This document shows positions 9,601-21,168 of a stretch of 64,000 bases of DNA, piece by piece. A program made the translations under genes and the position numbers. Positions within the stretch are counted from its first letter, which is position 1; each line of letters begins with the position of its first letter. The stretch covers positions 4,617,501 to 4,681,500 of the forward strand of contig JALMGJ010000014.1 of the NCBI GenBank assembly GCA_023362775.1, in the 5' to 3' direction. The stretch comes from Charina bottae (lineage: Eukaryota > Chordata > Lepidosauria > Squamata > Charinaidae). The notes under the pieces were generated by a model. That model saw nothing but the letters and a program-made list of their open reading frames with translations, had not been told where the DNA came from and made no database searches.

Positions 9601-9910
9601 GGTACCAATTGAAGCAGCTGCAAGGCTCCTGAAGATTATACAGAGCTCCACTGTTCCCACCTTTTCTCCCACTCCTCCTGTCTCGCCCTCTCCATCTCTC
9701 TTTCACTTGCTCCCATGCTTTTTCCTCTTTCTGAATCACCACTGCCTGCAAAGCTGCTAAGGGAGAGCATGCATGGCTATCCGGGGAGAATTCCCCATTC
9801 AGAAAGCGCTAGTCTAAGCTGTATGGGAGGAAATGAACGTGGCAGGGAAGCTGTCTCTTCATGCACCACTGGAGCACCTGGACAGCCTCCTTGTCATCTT
9901 CACCGAATTC

Positions 9911-10411
<501 letters not shown>

Positions 10412-10681
10412 ATATAAATCAGGGCTTTCCAAAGTTTTCCCGCGGTGACACACCAACCGCCGTTGGTGTGTCGCCGCGGGAAAACCCAGAAGTGCCGCCG
10501 TTGCGGCAGCGCACAAAAACCCGGAAGCGCTGCTGCCGCTTTCAGGTTTTTGCATGCCGCCGTTGGAAAACCCGGTCCCGATCATCATCAGCGCTTCTGG
10601 GTTGTGTGGCGACACACCAGACTGTGTGTGGCGACACACTTTTGTGTCGCGACACAGAGTTTGGAAAGCTCTGATATAAAT
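10412..10681 (-). mobile_element. hAT-type MITE (family 1), perfect 8-bp TSD, opposite orientation
   Basis: The 254-bp element at 10420-10673 starts CAGGGCTTTCCAAAG and ends GAGTTTGGAAAGCTCTG. It is flanked by perfect ATATAAAT repeats at 10412-10419 and 10674-10681. It is the reverse-complement orientation of the copy at 7479 and keeps the same hairpin-rich interior, with an internal shortening around 10560-10580. Confidence 0.92.
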
Positions 10682-11636
10682 GTATTGTTCTTAGAAAAGG
10701 ATTTTCTGTTTGCTCTACAAGATACTCTTGTAGATGGGGTTCCTCCCGCTGTTTTTTTTTCCCCCTATGACTAAAACCTACATGAAACATTTGCTTATCA
10801 AGTCCTGCCAAGCATGGTAATGATGGCAGGAAACTGAACCTAACTCTACATGCTGGGACGTGATAACCTAAACATGGAGAATTCCAGGTTCAGGCTCATT
10901 TCACAAGGAACATTTATTTCTATGAATTTCTTTGCCCCCTTTCTTGCTCCCCAGGGAACTCAGTTGTCACAGACTCGCTATTTCTTTTCACAGTTCAACA
11001 AATTTGGCTTCCACCTGGAAATCTCCTGGGGAATTTTCACAGGCTGAAAGGGGAGAAGAAGATGGAAGGAGGGAAGCCTCAGTGAAAGCAACATGCTGAA
11101 AGCCCAACTAATATATTTTGCCATTTTTTCCCCCTGCAGGTATCTCCTAAGGCCTGTTCAAATTACCTTTTGTATAGCTTTCATGGGATCTACATGTCCT
11201 CATCTCCACTGGGACTGTACAGAGAAATCTGTGTAACCTCCACTTAATAAACAGTTTGTACAGTTTTTGGATAAGTATAGGGAGTTCCTTGTAGGGTTGC
11301 AGAAGGGATCAGGTGCTTCTCACCAACACTTTCTCTTGCCTGAAAAACATGCAAGGAAGTTGCACAACCCAGTTTCATGACTATTCCCTAGATATACGTA
11401 AAATGTCACTGGAATGAGTGCAAGAGAAGCCACAGAGCTCATGCTCAGGAAAATGCACTGCAATATTCTGAATTTGGAAAGTAGTATTGTAAGAATGGAG
11501 ATGTTGATATAAAATGTTCAATAATCCCCCAATTTGAAGTCTATCCTCTCCTGTTCCTAGACACTCTAGGTCATATGATGGTAGGGTTGGATTCCAGTAT
11601 ACCAAGACATCCATCCAGCTACTTATTAGAAGCCAC
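10682..11636. other. Unannotated stretch
   Basis: No coding or repeat signal recognised beyond short homopolymers. Confidence 0.4.
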
Positions 11637-11806
11637 CAGGGGTATCCTTGGACGGTGGGGGGTAAAAAAAGTCAAGATGGCAGCCCCAACCACACAATTG
11701 AAGCCTCACCCTTTTTTTACATGCAACATATGTAAAAAGGGGGACTTTGATTGCATGGTGATGGCCATCATCTTGACTTTTGATCCCCACCATAAGGACA
11801 CTCCTG
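11637..11806. mobile_element. MITE family 2 (CAGGGGTGTCC termini)
   Basis: It starts CAGGGGTATCC and ends GGACACTCCTG, with subterminal inverted AAAGTCAAGATGG and CCATCATCTTGACTTTTG. Related copies are at 38865, 55193 and 59348. No matching target duplication was found, so the superfamily is undecided. Confidence 0.7.
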
Positions 11807-12631
11807 AACCCAACTGTGTACTTCGCTGGGATTAGCCAACTGACTCTCCTCCTGTAACTTGATGAGGGTTGAAGAAATAAAACCCTGAGATTTATATTGG
11901 CATGAAGATAAAAGTACTGTAATGGGAATTGTGGAACTGGAGGCATTTCACTCAGTTCTAGTGCTACTAAAGGGACAGGGTTCACCAAACCTTTGGCAAT
12001 GCAGATAATGAAACTAAAATGGTTAACTGAATAATGTGCTGATTACTGTCATTTGACCTGCATCCATTATCATATACATAAGTATATTGAATGGCAAACA
12101 TTCAACCAATACTTACATCCACAGGACAGCTCTCAAAGGCTCTTAAAATTACTCAACCTTCTAACAACAAAGGGCAATAGTACAGAATTTAGCTTTTATG
12201 TTGATCCACTGAAAGATAACTGATATAAAATTCAATCTCCCTGTTTGGGAGATTACTTAAAATAGATGTTATAATAAAGGCATGAGAGTTCTTATCAAAA
12301 CAAAGCAAAACAAAAGAATATGATGCACAGATTCTCCTTCACCTTGGTTACAAGGGCAAAGTCTTTGAGAGTAGGAACTTTTTTTTCTGGGGGGATAGAA
12401 TAAGGAGAAATTAAAAGAAAGCAATTTACTGCATTATTTATTTATTCAATTTGCATCTCAACAAGTGCCTCTGGGAGGCGATATTCAGTGAAACGCAACG
12501 AGAGGAGAAACTGTTTAACATTTCAAGAGGAAAAACTTTTAGGAAGAAAGTGTCTGTCTTGTTGGAAGTTTTTAAATAGGGAGCCAATAGTCATTATCAT
12601 TGAGGCATTATCATTGAAAGATTTGGGACTC

Positions 12632-12905
12632 GGATATTTATTTATTTATATATTTCATTTGTCATATTTATATGGCCGCCCATCTCACGCAATGTGACTC
12701 TGGGCGGCGTACAAAACAACCATAAAAACAATTTTAAAAACATTGAAAAGTACAGAAAAATTAATATTATTATAAAAGGCTAAGAGAGAGCATCAGATTA
12801 TAAACGATGAAGCCATCTAATCAAATCACCTTTCCCTTGCAATCCCCAGGCCTATTGACATAACAAAGTTTTAAGAGATTTCCGGAAGGTCCAAAAATCT
12901 TTCTC
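12632..12905 (-). mobile_element. L2/CR1-clade LINE 3' end
   Basis: TTTATTTATTTATATA tail, then GGCCGCCCATCTCACGC and GGCGGCGTACAAAACAAC, the common 3' block of the family. The A/T-rich linker then leads to codons matching the end of the ORF (TTTCCGGAAGGTCC). Confidence 0.7.
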
Positions 12906-14023
12906 CAAGTTGAAAGCTATTTTTCTGTGATTCACAGGAATAAGTGTATAGAAATCCACCATTTTTAAGGCTCACTATACATTTCTCACCAAGCAAAATG
13001 CCCTTCTGTGTGGATTTGGAAACACTTCCAGAGATTGTAGTATGAAAGAAACAATGCGTGTATTTTCCCAGACTGTTACATCTTGCCTGGCTTAGTATAG
13101 TACCCATAAATATGAACACATTCAAATTATAAACTAATTTAGAAGATTGATCATGGGAATATGAGTGGGGTTCCCAAAGCACAGCCTTTCCAATTGCATC
13201 TTCTTTTCATTTTTTTTTAAGGAGAAGAAATCATAATCTTGACATGTTTATCATTTTGAGTCTGCACAATTATCTCTGAGAGTTTGCTCTGTAACTCACA
13301 GATTGTGATCAGATGTTTATGGGACTCGTGCAGCCATTATTTTTCAAGCTGTACATGAAGTTGAGGAACAATTATGGAGAATGAATCTCTTTGGATTATC
13401 ATGTGAGTAGATGTTTGAGCTTATTATTATTTAAGATAAGGAAGTATCAAGTTGATTTCTCTCTCTCATCCTAGTTAGAAAGTATAGAGGCTTTGGTATA
13501 TAAATCAAAGGTTAAGAAACTGTTGTTGGGGTTTTTATAGTTCAGGAACAGAAGTTTTCCATGGATGTATGCATTACACCCTTATATATTGTTGCATATT
13601 CTGTATTAACCTGAGTAGCGAGAAGTTCCAGGAACAATGGATATCTGGGTGGCTGAGACTGCATTGGAATCATACACTGGGTTTGCAATACTTGATTTAT
13701 TTGCAAATATACAGGAAGAAAGTCAATATGTGAGCACCGAGCAGATTTTATCCTACATCAACTTGAGGCTCTTTTAGTACCACTAAAATAAAATAAAAAC
13801 ATTACATGCATTCAAGTTTGAAGAACTTTCTATCCATCAGGCAAGAAGGTAAGAATATTTAGCCAAGTGAATTTCTTCTCCATTTCTGTCTCTAAATAAT
13901 GCAATAAAAACACGATGCTCTGTCCGTGATATTCCGCACTTGGAACAACTGGAAATTTAAAAAATTAAAATGTATGTTTAGCAGGGTATGTCGCTTCAGT
14001 TGTTTCCCAGGCATTTTTTTTAA
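12906..14023. other. Unannotated stretch
   Basis: A/T-leaning unique-looking sequence. No gene or repeat recognised. Confidence 0.4.
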
Positions 14024-14312
14024 TGTTGGTGAAAGAAGTGGTGTGGTGGATTTCAGCAGTTCTGCTGGTTCTCAGGAAGGAGGGAGCACATTCCAAGAAG
14101 GCGGAAGAGATAAGAGGAGACAGTCCAGGAAGTGATTGTTGGAAAACTAAGAGGTTCAGAATTGCCCCGCCCTAGAGCCTTCCCAGGTTATTTCCCCTTA
14201 GGTTAAGTAGAGTAGCTTCAGTCTGGCAAGATTCTGTCTATACGGTGTGAGCAAATAAAGAACTGAAGTTTGACTGGATTGATTCTTCGTCGTTCTTGGG
14301 CTGGGCCTGACA
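14024..14312 (+). mobile_element. Probable solo LTR (family B)
   Basis: A 289-bp block with TG and CA ends (TGTTGGTGAAAG to GGGCCTGACA) and an AATAAAGAACTGAAG polyadenylation region. It matches 56080-56373 on the other strand over its full length. No target duplication is visible, so the ends or the copy may be altered. Confidence 0.65.
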
Positions 14313-14639
14313 AGTGGTGGTGGAAAGTAAGGTGTTTGCTACAAAGGAAATAGAAATTTTCAAGCAGTTGGGTGACATCTGCTGCCTTGATAAGATCAGT
14401 GGCAGAACAACAGTGAACTTTGCAACAGCCGTTCAATTCCAAGGCTTTCCATCCAGGTTTGAAGCCAGGCCAATTATGCAGAAAATTTTAAAAAGCAATG
14501 CACCAGAGACAGAAGCGGTAATAAACTTGTAGAGAAAAATAACTCATCATGAAAGGTCAGTGAAATCTGGCTGGTAATGACCTCTTTGCTTAATGGAATT
14601 AGGGATATGGCTTATTCAGAGCAACAAGCTCTTAATCCT
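14313..14639. other. Unannotated stretch
   Basis: Nothing recognised. Confidence 0.4.
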
Positions 14640-14830
14640 GGATCACACATCACTCCATCATAGCTTGTTTCCCCATAAATAAACTCCACATGCCAGGATT
14701 TGCACAACATACTAAGCAGTCAACTATGGTTTATAAATCACAATATGTTAAGGTTGATACAATATGCTAAGCCAAAATCAAACAGACTACATTGTGGCTT
14801 GCTTCACAGTTTGCTTATTACAGTTCAGTC
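14640..14830. repeat. Dispersed old repeat (AACCATG/GCTAAGC family)
   Basis: It carries the recurring words ATGGTTTATAAATCACAA and ATATGCTAAGCCAAAATC. The same loosely conserved words recur at about 22985-23060, 26470-26790, 28905-29140, 30955-31050, 31780-32060 and 39540-39640. This is probably an old MITE family. Confidence 0.45.
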
Positions 14831-14871
14831 CTATGCATGTTTATTAAGTAAGAGTATATAGCAAGACTCTA

Positions 14872-14917
14872 TCCATCCATCCATCCATCCATCCATCCAT
14901 CCATCCATCCATCCATC
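14872..14917. repeat. (ATCC)n tetranucleotide
   Basis: Eleven or so ATCC units in a perfect run. Confidence 0.95.
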
Positions 14918-14989
14918 TTCAACTTTGAGTGGAGTGCTAGGAACTTCAAAGGTAGTTGGACAAAATGAAATCAAATTAATTTATATTTT

Positions 14990-15090
14990 ATTAAAGTTAT
15001 ATTATATTATATTATATTATAATTATATTATAATATAATATTATATTATATTATATTATAATATTATATTTATTATATTATTATTATTTT
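14990..15090. repeat. (TTATA)n A/T microsatellite
   Basis: About 100 bp of TTATA pentamers with inverted ATAATATAAT segments; self-complementary and hairpin-prone. Confidence 0.9.
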
Positions 15091-15898
15091 AAAATTAGAA
15101 ATGAATTTATCTAAGCTGAACTCTCTACATAATTACTTTCCTTTCTAATTCCCTTCTGTTTCAATAAGCATTACTACTCTAGGATTTGTACCTAAATTTG
15201 GGTTTAGGTAGCTATGGACTGTTCTTCTGTAGTGTAGATCATTCCACAGCAACCCAGAACAAATGCGCAAACTGATACAGAAATTGGAGGAAATGAAGTT
15301 AAGGTGAGGAAAAAAATTGAAACTTTCTTCCATTCGTCATCCTAAAACTTCAGAGACTTTCCGTAAGTTCTATTTTGACTGCTGTACTGTAGAGTTCTAT
15401 ATCACAGATTGAATTTGCTAGTCATCTCATCTAGCATGCTAATTCCTTTGGGATGGAAAATAGTTTTTTAGAAGCAATAGAAACAAAAAAATGTTCTTTG
15501 AACATCAAGCAACAAAAGAAAGCAACTTATTTTGTATACCTAGCCTTTCCCCCCCCCCTTTGATCAATTATGCACTTGTGATGTTTTGTGCTTTAGAAAA
15601 TGATATCCAGGGTTGTTTACTTCTGTTTGTTTTACGATCTGTGCATATGTACAGTAGATATTGCTTTGTATATAGCCATGTATCTCAACTGGGGTTCCCA
15701 TTTAATTTTTCCAGAGGAAGCTAACAAAGCACAGAGAAGACGACTTAATTCCAAGGGAAATGAAATAAAATGGAAATAAACCCAAATTGTTAACTCATTG
15801 GGTCTCAACTGCCAACTATTCCAACTGATTCACATTAACTCTGCTTATAAGCCACGTTTTACTGACAGGGGAACAAAACAAAACACCTTGTTGTTCCT
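15091..15898. other. Unannotated stretch
   Basis: No gene or repeat recognised. Confidence 0.4.
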
Positions 15899-16050
15899 CT
15901 TTAGATCAGGGTTCCTCAACCTCAGCCATTTTAAGATGTGTGGATTTCAACTCCCAGAATACTCCAGCCAGCAATGTATTCTGGGAGTATTCTGGGAGTT
16001 GAAATCCACACATCTTAAAATGGCTGAGGTTGAGGTACCCTGCTTTAGTT
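15899..16050. mobile_element. hAT-type MITE (family 3), near-palindromic
   Basis: The 136-bp element at 15907-16042 starts CAGGGTTCCTCAACC and ends GGTTGAGGTACCCTG. It is almost one long inverted repeat with a short centre. Flanks are CTTTAGAT (15899-15906) and CTTTAGTT (16043-16050), an 8-bp duplication with one mismatch. The interior contains TTCAACTCCCAGAAT, resembling part of the ZNF143/THAP11 motif. Confidence 0.85.
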
Positions 16051-16805
16051 GTTGTTCTCAGGCAAAATTTCAAATGAAGAAAAACGAGTGGGTCTTCACT
16101 TTTGCCCATTAGTCTTAGAAATAAAAAGTTTAACAGCCTAACCTGAATCCCTAGATTTGTTAGGTAGAAGACTAAGACAATAAGCCCTTCTAACAGGAGA
16201 GAGGTTGGTGGAATGGGGAGAACACCAATCTTAGGACACTAGCAGTGCTTGTGGAAAGCTCACGAGTAGAAATATGGTTCTGGCAATCTAGGAGTTGGGC
16301 AGGGGAAACTGTGAATCAAGTATACCAGAAGCCCCTTCATTTCCTTGTAAGATACCAGAACTGAATAAAGAGCAAAGCCCTTCCTATTGATTCCAGACTG
16401 AATTTATTTTGGGTTGTGTGATTTTTAATGGGAACTCTCCTTGGATGAAAAACTTTTTAAAAGTATCCTTTTCCCACTGTACTGTAGCTGTTGTATTCCA
16501 GCAGGATTCTGTTTGCGGCAGCAGCCAGTTTGCTTCGTAAGCATTTTGTCCCGCTCATAAGAAACAAAAATAAATTGCTGAAGAAATATTACAGTGCTTA
16601 GAAGCTGTTGTAGAAATAAACATCAATATTTTGCTTACATTTTCAACATTCAATAAAGAGATTACCAGCTTCTCCCCTGTAAAAATGAAATGAAATAAAA
16701 TATAACCTTTTTTTGTTGTTGTTGCCTACAGCTTTACCACTTCTCCGAGTTGAAACGTTTGTGCTATACAGCTCATTTGCTTTAACTATTTCTTAGCATA
16801 CCTTG
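16051..16805. other. Unannotated stretch
   Basis: No gene or repeat recognised. Confidence 0.4.
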
Positions 16806-16980
16806 TTTATTTATCTATTTATTGCATTTAAATGTCACCTCTCCTCTGGGAACTCAGTTTGGTGTATGTGAAGGGTGTCTTCCCTAGTTTTGCCTCCAAA
16901 GCAATCTTGTGAGGTAGGTCAGGGTGAAAGAAAGGGACTGGCCCAATGTCACCCAGTTTGACATTCAGAAGCCTTTCATC
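16806..16980 (-). mobile_element. LINE or SINE 3' fragment
   Basis: TTTATTTATCTATTTATTGC tail, then TGTCACCTCTCCTCTGGGAA and a block CTTGTGAGGTAGGTCAGG ... GACTGGCCCAATGTCACCCAG. This block is common to L2-type 3' ends and MIR-like elements in amniotes. Confidence 0.5.
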
Positions 16981-17319
16981 CCTTCAAACCAACTTCATTT
17001 TTCAACACCTGAAAGCCTGTCATTGTAAACTAGTGAACAGGGTATCTATTCCCTGCAGTCCATCTATCTATTGGTTTTATGTTGTTGGCCATTAGAGTAG
17101 TCTTCAGAGTACCACCTCCAGCATAAAATCAATAGTAATTACAAATTCTTTCTGCTTTGCTCACATACTTGGTAATTGAGCTGATCTAAATAAAATCTTT
17201 ATCACAACTCTAATGTTTGCAGCTTCTATTTTCTAGCTTGGGGACGTTCTTGAGAGATAGGGAGACCAGAACCCTCAAAACAACTCCCAGCAATCCCTCC
17301 CTGCATAGCCAACAGTGAG

Positions 17320-17338
17320 GCATGCTGGGAATTGTAGT
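17320..17338 (-). promoter_or_regulatory. ZNF143/THAP11-type motif
   Basis: The minus strand reads ACTACAATTCCCAGCATGC, an exact match to the consensus I know for the ZNF143/THAP11 (SBS) element. It lies in sequence resembling the MITE interior at 15907, so it may be transposon-supplied. Binding is inferred. Confidence 0.5.
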
Positions 17339-17367
17339 TGATTGGTGCCTGGAGGGGCTCAATAATT

Positions 17368-17475
17368 TTTTTTGGGGGGGGGGGCGGGGAGGATTTTCTA
17401 GTCAGGGCTTTTCTCTCTATCATCATAGGATGGGGTTTATTTATTTATTTATTATCCCACCTTTATTATGTTTGT
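17368..17475. repeat. G-run and short LINE 3' tail
   Basis: A G12 run with one C interruption at about 17373-17390, then TTTATTTATTTATTTATTAT at about 17428 with CCCACCTTTATTATG, a LINE 3' stub. Confidence 0.6.
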
Positions 17476-18440
17476 TCGTTTGTTTTAAAATGCAGAAGAA
17501 ATTGGCAGTCCGAAGAGAAATAATGAAATTGGCCACCAAAGGACCTGAGAAGAGAGCTTGGTTGCGTTCCTACAGGGAGAAAAGGAAAATTGGAACCCAG
17601 GAAACAGCCTCACATTTTGTACCACCAGTTCATCGATTTGGGTGCCAAAGCTGTGCTAATTTATTCTGCCCAGATTATTTTACTACAGAATTCATGGGCT
17701 GGAAGGAAAGTTTACTAGAAAGGGTTAATTCTTCAGTTTGGGTGTACTTAATAAATGCTCCTTTTGCAAACTTTAAGTAGGTCAGTGAAACCCATTTAAC
17801 CTGATGCAGAATTTTGTCTGGTTGGAGAGGCTTAATTTTCTTACTGGAAAATTTACCAACACATATGTGGCCATCCTGAACAACTTTCTGTTTCTTGGCC
17901 AATCCGATTTCATGAGAAAACGTTTCTTTGTAGGTCAGGGATTTACAATATTTCACCTTTTATTTATTATGCCCCTGCAGCCCTCCACACACAACTGTTG
18001 AAAATCAAGGGCATTGCTGCTGCAGCCAACATATGAAAACTGTACAGTAAACTGCCATTTAATTAAAATTGAGGAAATTCTTGCTCTGCCATTCATATGC
18101 TCCTTCTCAAAAAAATGTTATCCAGCAAAAGCTTGGTTCTCTCTTTTGAACATCTTGCCTCTCCTCCACCCCACAGACATAACCCCCCCTTTAAAGAAAT
18201 AATTCACTGGCTCCAATTTTTGTTTCATGCCCTGATTACATAACACATAAAATATAAGGAGATATAAAATTACAGGATCTCCCAATTGGCCAGAATGTGT
18301 GAAAGACGCAGTGGAGGAGCAGATGGCACAGCACGGCACATTTGAAATAGCATGCAATACCATTTTAAGAGATGGATTAAGAGATGTACCATATAAGCGA
18401 TGATCATGCAGCATACGGAAAACACTTGCTGGGCAGACAC
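17476..18440. other. Unannotated stretch
   Basis: No recognised feature. The 152-codon frame at 17322-17780 starts in the G-run area and has no domain. Confidence 0.4.
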
Positions 18441-18612
18441 AAGAAGAGGTACAAAGGTAAAGTCTTCTTCAAGTCAAGATCAATTTCTGGAGACCTCATG
18501 GACAAGGACATTTAACTGTTTTGGCTGCATTATTTATTTATTTAATGAATTTTTATCCCACCTATATTATTTTTATAAATAACTCAAGGTGGCGAACACA
18601 CCTAATACTCTT
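18441..18612 (-). mobile_element. LINE 3' fragments
   Basis: A short block with GGTAAAGTCTTCTTCAAGTC, then a TTTATTTATTTAATG tail and TTTTTATCCCACCTATATTA followed by AACTCAAGGTGGCGAACACA. The second block is a known-looking squamate LINE terminus, distinct from the next L2 tail at 18619. Confidence 0.5.
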
Positions 18613-19870
18613 TCCTCCTCCTATTTTATTTATTTATTTACTTATAATTCGATTTATATCACCGCTCCATCTCCCCCAAGGAGAGTTTACAAAAAAACTA
18701 GGCAGTTTACAAAAAAATCAAACAATTAAAATCACATATAATACAATCATAATTAGAATAAAAATAAAATCCAAGAGGCGATGAACTTGTGTTTAAAAGG
18801 GCTCTATGGCACCAGCCATCCCCAGAAGGAACTGTTCCCCCCCTCATCCCAAGCAAGGTGGCAGAACCAGGTCTTTAAGTTCTTTCTGAAGGCGGGGAGT
18901 GATGGGGCTGAGTTGCCAAGTGTCCATGCCTCTTTGATCAGGGGCTAGGGCAATTGATTCTTTTAGATCCAGAGATAATAGCACACCAGTGGATAAAGAA
19001 ACTTAAAGCTTTATTATAAGCAGACAAAGTTGAGCAGAAGCACAGTTTAACAAGCATAGCATACAGAAAGAAATGCATACATACATACCAAGCAAACAAG
19101 GTGATACCTAATCTCCTATAGGCTGCCAGGAGCCCTCTAATAAGGACAGCGGAGATACCCCAAGGTGGCAATTTTCACAGCACCCAGCACTCAGGCGTGT
19201 GTGGACTCCCAAACTCCAAAGACAATCCTAAGGTTTTTATCAAAGCCTGGCTCCCAAACCCCGTGACCAAGTTTCCATGGCACTGAAGCTGCATGGCCTG
19301 ACCTTGACTGGGATTCTTACTGGGGCCTAGCACCTGACCATGACATCATTCCAATAACATGGGAAACCATCAGATAAGCAAGTGCTTAAGCATAAACAAT
19401 TTCTTATCATCCCCCCCCATTCCAAGCCGCTAAAGGAGTGGCTGGAGGAGTGAACCCATGCTTAAACTTAACAAGCTGGGGACTTTCTCTCCCCCCACTT
19501 CCCACAGAGATATGTTCTGAAGGGCTTCTGGAGGAGTGAACAAAGGCTTCTTCTCGCCCCCCTCTCATGCCAAACAGAAACAAAAACAAGCCAATTAAAC
19601 ATCAGTATAACTCAAAATAAACTCTAATCTCCTAGGTGTGGGGGAAGAAAAATCAAAACATGCCACCTAATTCCTCGAAATACAAAGGTCTTCCGCAGGT
19701 TGCCATTACAGGGGCCTGCCTCACCTCCGGGGGTAGAATGTTCCAAAGGGCGGGTACCACCGCAGAGAAGGCCCGCCTTCTAGACACCGCCAGGTGAAAT
19801 TCCCTTACCGACGGGGTCCGCAGCATGCCCTCTCTGCATGACCGAGTGGGACGGTTCGATGTTATGGGGA
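18613..19870 (-). mobile_element. L2/CR1-clade LINE 3' end interrupted by a solo LTR
   Basis: The left part (18619-18908) has the A/T tail, the TCACCGCTCCATCTCCCCC block and ORF-end sequence (CAAGCAAGGTGGCAGAACCA). The right part (19711-19870) continues with CTGCCTCACCTCCGGGGGTA and CAGAGAAGGCCCGCC. These parts match one continuous stretch of the copy at 40195-40745. The LTR between them accounts for the gap. Confidence 0.8.
18904..19715 (-). mobile_element. 802-bp solo LTR with TSD GGGGC
   Basis: The element at 18909-19710 begins TGAGTTGCC and ends CCATTACA on the plus strand, so it has TG...CA ends in both readings. It is flanked by GGGGC at 18904-18908 and 19711-19715. On the minus strand AATAAAGCTTTAAGTTTC lies about 100 bp from the end, which sets the orientation. 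A 5-bp duplication suits an LTR retrotransposon or endogenous retrovirus, and no internal region is present. It splits an L2 copy. Confidence 0.88.
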
Positions 19871-19887
19871 TGAGACGGTCCCTCGTT

Positions 19888-19948
19888 TTCCTATTATTAT
19901 AATATTATATATTATTATATTATTATATTATATATTATTATTTCCTAT
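19888..19948. repeat. (ATTAT)n A/T microsatellite
   Basis: About 60 bp of imperfect TATTAT units directly after the L2 fragment. Confidence 0.85.
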
Positions 19949-19998
19949 TATGGAAGCAGTTTACCACTGCCTTCTTCCAGAATGTTGATTTGACTTCC

Positions 19999-20220
19999 CA
20001 GTGGAGTCCTTGATGCTCTCTGGGGTTGGCTGTTTGCTTGCAGACATTTCATTACCCAACTAGGTAACATCATCAGTGTGAGGGAGTGTGGGAGAGCAAA
20101 CCCCACCCTCCCTCGCACTGATGATGTTACCTAGTTGGGTAATGAAACATCTGTAAGCAAACAACAAAGCTCAGGGAGCAGCAAGGACTACACAGTTCAA
20201 CCCTGAGCTACAGGTATTCT
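19999..20220. repeat. Family P repeat in inverted pair
   Basis: Left arm 19999-20085 reads GTGGAGTCCTTGATGCTCTC to CATCATCAGTGTGAGGGA. The right arm 20109-20220 is its near-perfect reverse complement. The spacer is about 22 bp. The same family forms a spacer-free palindrome at 55410-55533. Confidence 0.8.
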
Positions 20221-20255
20221 TGTCTATTGTGATTTCCCAGTCTACATACAATCCC

Positions 20256-20785
20256 GCTATTCCCAGTGGCGCGTTATGCCTGTGTGGGGCCTTAGGCAAA
20301 ATAAAATTGTTAATATCTTTACAAACAATACCGTTTATATTTAAAAAGTACGTACTTACCTGATTAAAGAAGGAACCAAATCACAATAGATCATGGAGAA
20401 ATATAATTCTATCACTTTACATGCATAGATATTTAATATTTCGTATGTACATACACCAGTATGGTTTTGGGTTTAGACTCCCCTTTTTGTCTGATCAGGC
20501 ATGCAGGTGAGTCTTCTATTGGTCGTTGGGCTGTGAAAATTCAAATGAGAACTGTGGAACATAGGAGGGCAGTGTTGGCCCGTGTACACGGAAGCTGTGC
20601 TAACCTGAGGCCCCAGAGGTTGCTTCTGGAAATCCCCCTTGATTCGGGAAAGCCGGAGATGCCTGCCAGTGGCAAGCATGCGGCCAGATGGAAATGCTGG
20701 AATGGCAGAACCAGTTTCCTGAAAATGTGATTTTGGGGCCCCTCTTTTTGGGGGGGCCCTAGGCAAATGCGCCACTGGCTATTAC
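20256..20785. mobile_element. hAT-type non-autonomous element, 514 bp
   Basis: The element at 20264-20777 starts CAGTGGCGC and ends GCGCCACTG. Subterminal inverted sequence follows (GGGGCCTTAGGCAAA facing GGGGCCCTAGGCAAA). Flanks are GCTATTCC (20256-20263) and GCTATTAC (20778-20785), an 8-bp duplication with one change. Small frames inside have no transposase motif. Confidence 0.85.
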
Positions 20786-21040
20786 CTGGTCTCCCACACT
20801 AATATTAACCATGGCTAACCCTGTTTAATTCCTAAATTCAGACAAAAGCAGCCAAACTCTGACCTGCTGGAAGGGCCAAAATGCCCTATCTTTCATCTCT
20901 CATTTTCTGATCTTTGGTTATATGGCCCATTCTGTGTCAGAATGCTCAACATTAGAGCAAAATTTATTTTGTCCTCCACCTCATACTTATCGAGGTCCAG
21001 TTTTCTGACTTTAGCCCATACTCCTCATTCCTCACTTTAA

Positions 21041-21168
21041 CTTCCTTCCTTCCTTCCTTCCTTCCTTCCTTCCTTCCTTCCTTCCTTCCTCCCTCCCTCC
21101 CTCCCTCCCTCCCTCCCTCCCTCCCTCCCTCCCCTCTTTCTATCTTTCTATCTTTCTATCTTTCATCG
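21041..21168. repeat. (CTTC)n-(CTCC)n-(TATCTTTC)n compound microsatellite
   Basis: A polypyrimidine tract of about 120 bp: CTTC units to about 21087, CCTC units to about 21132, then CTTTCTAT units. Confidence 0.95.
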
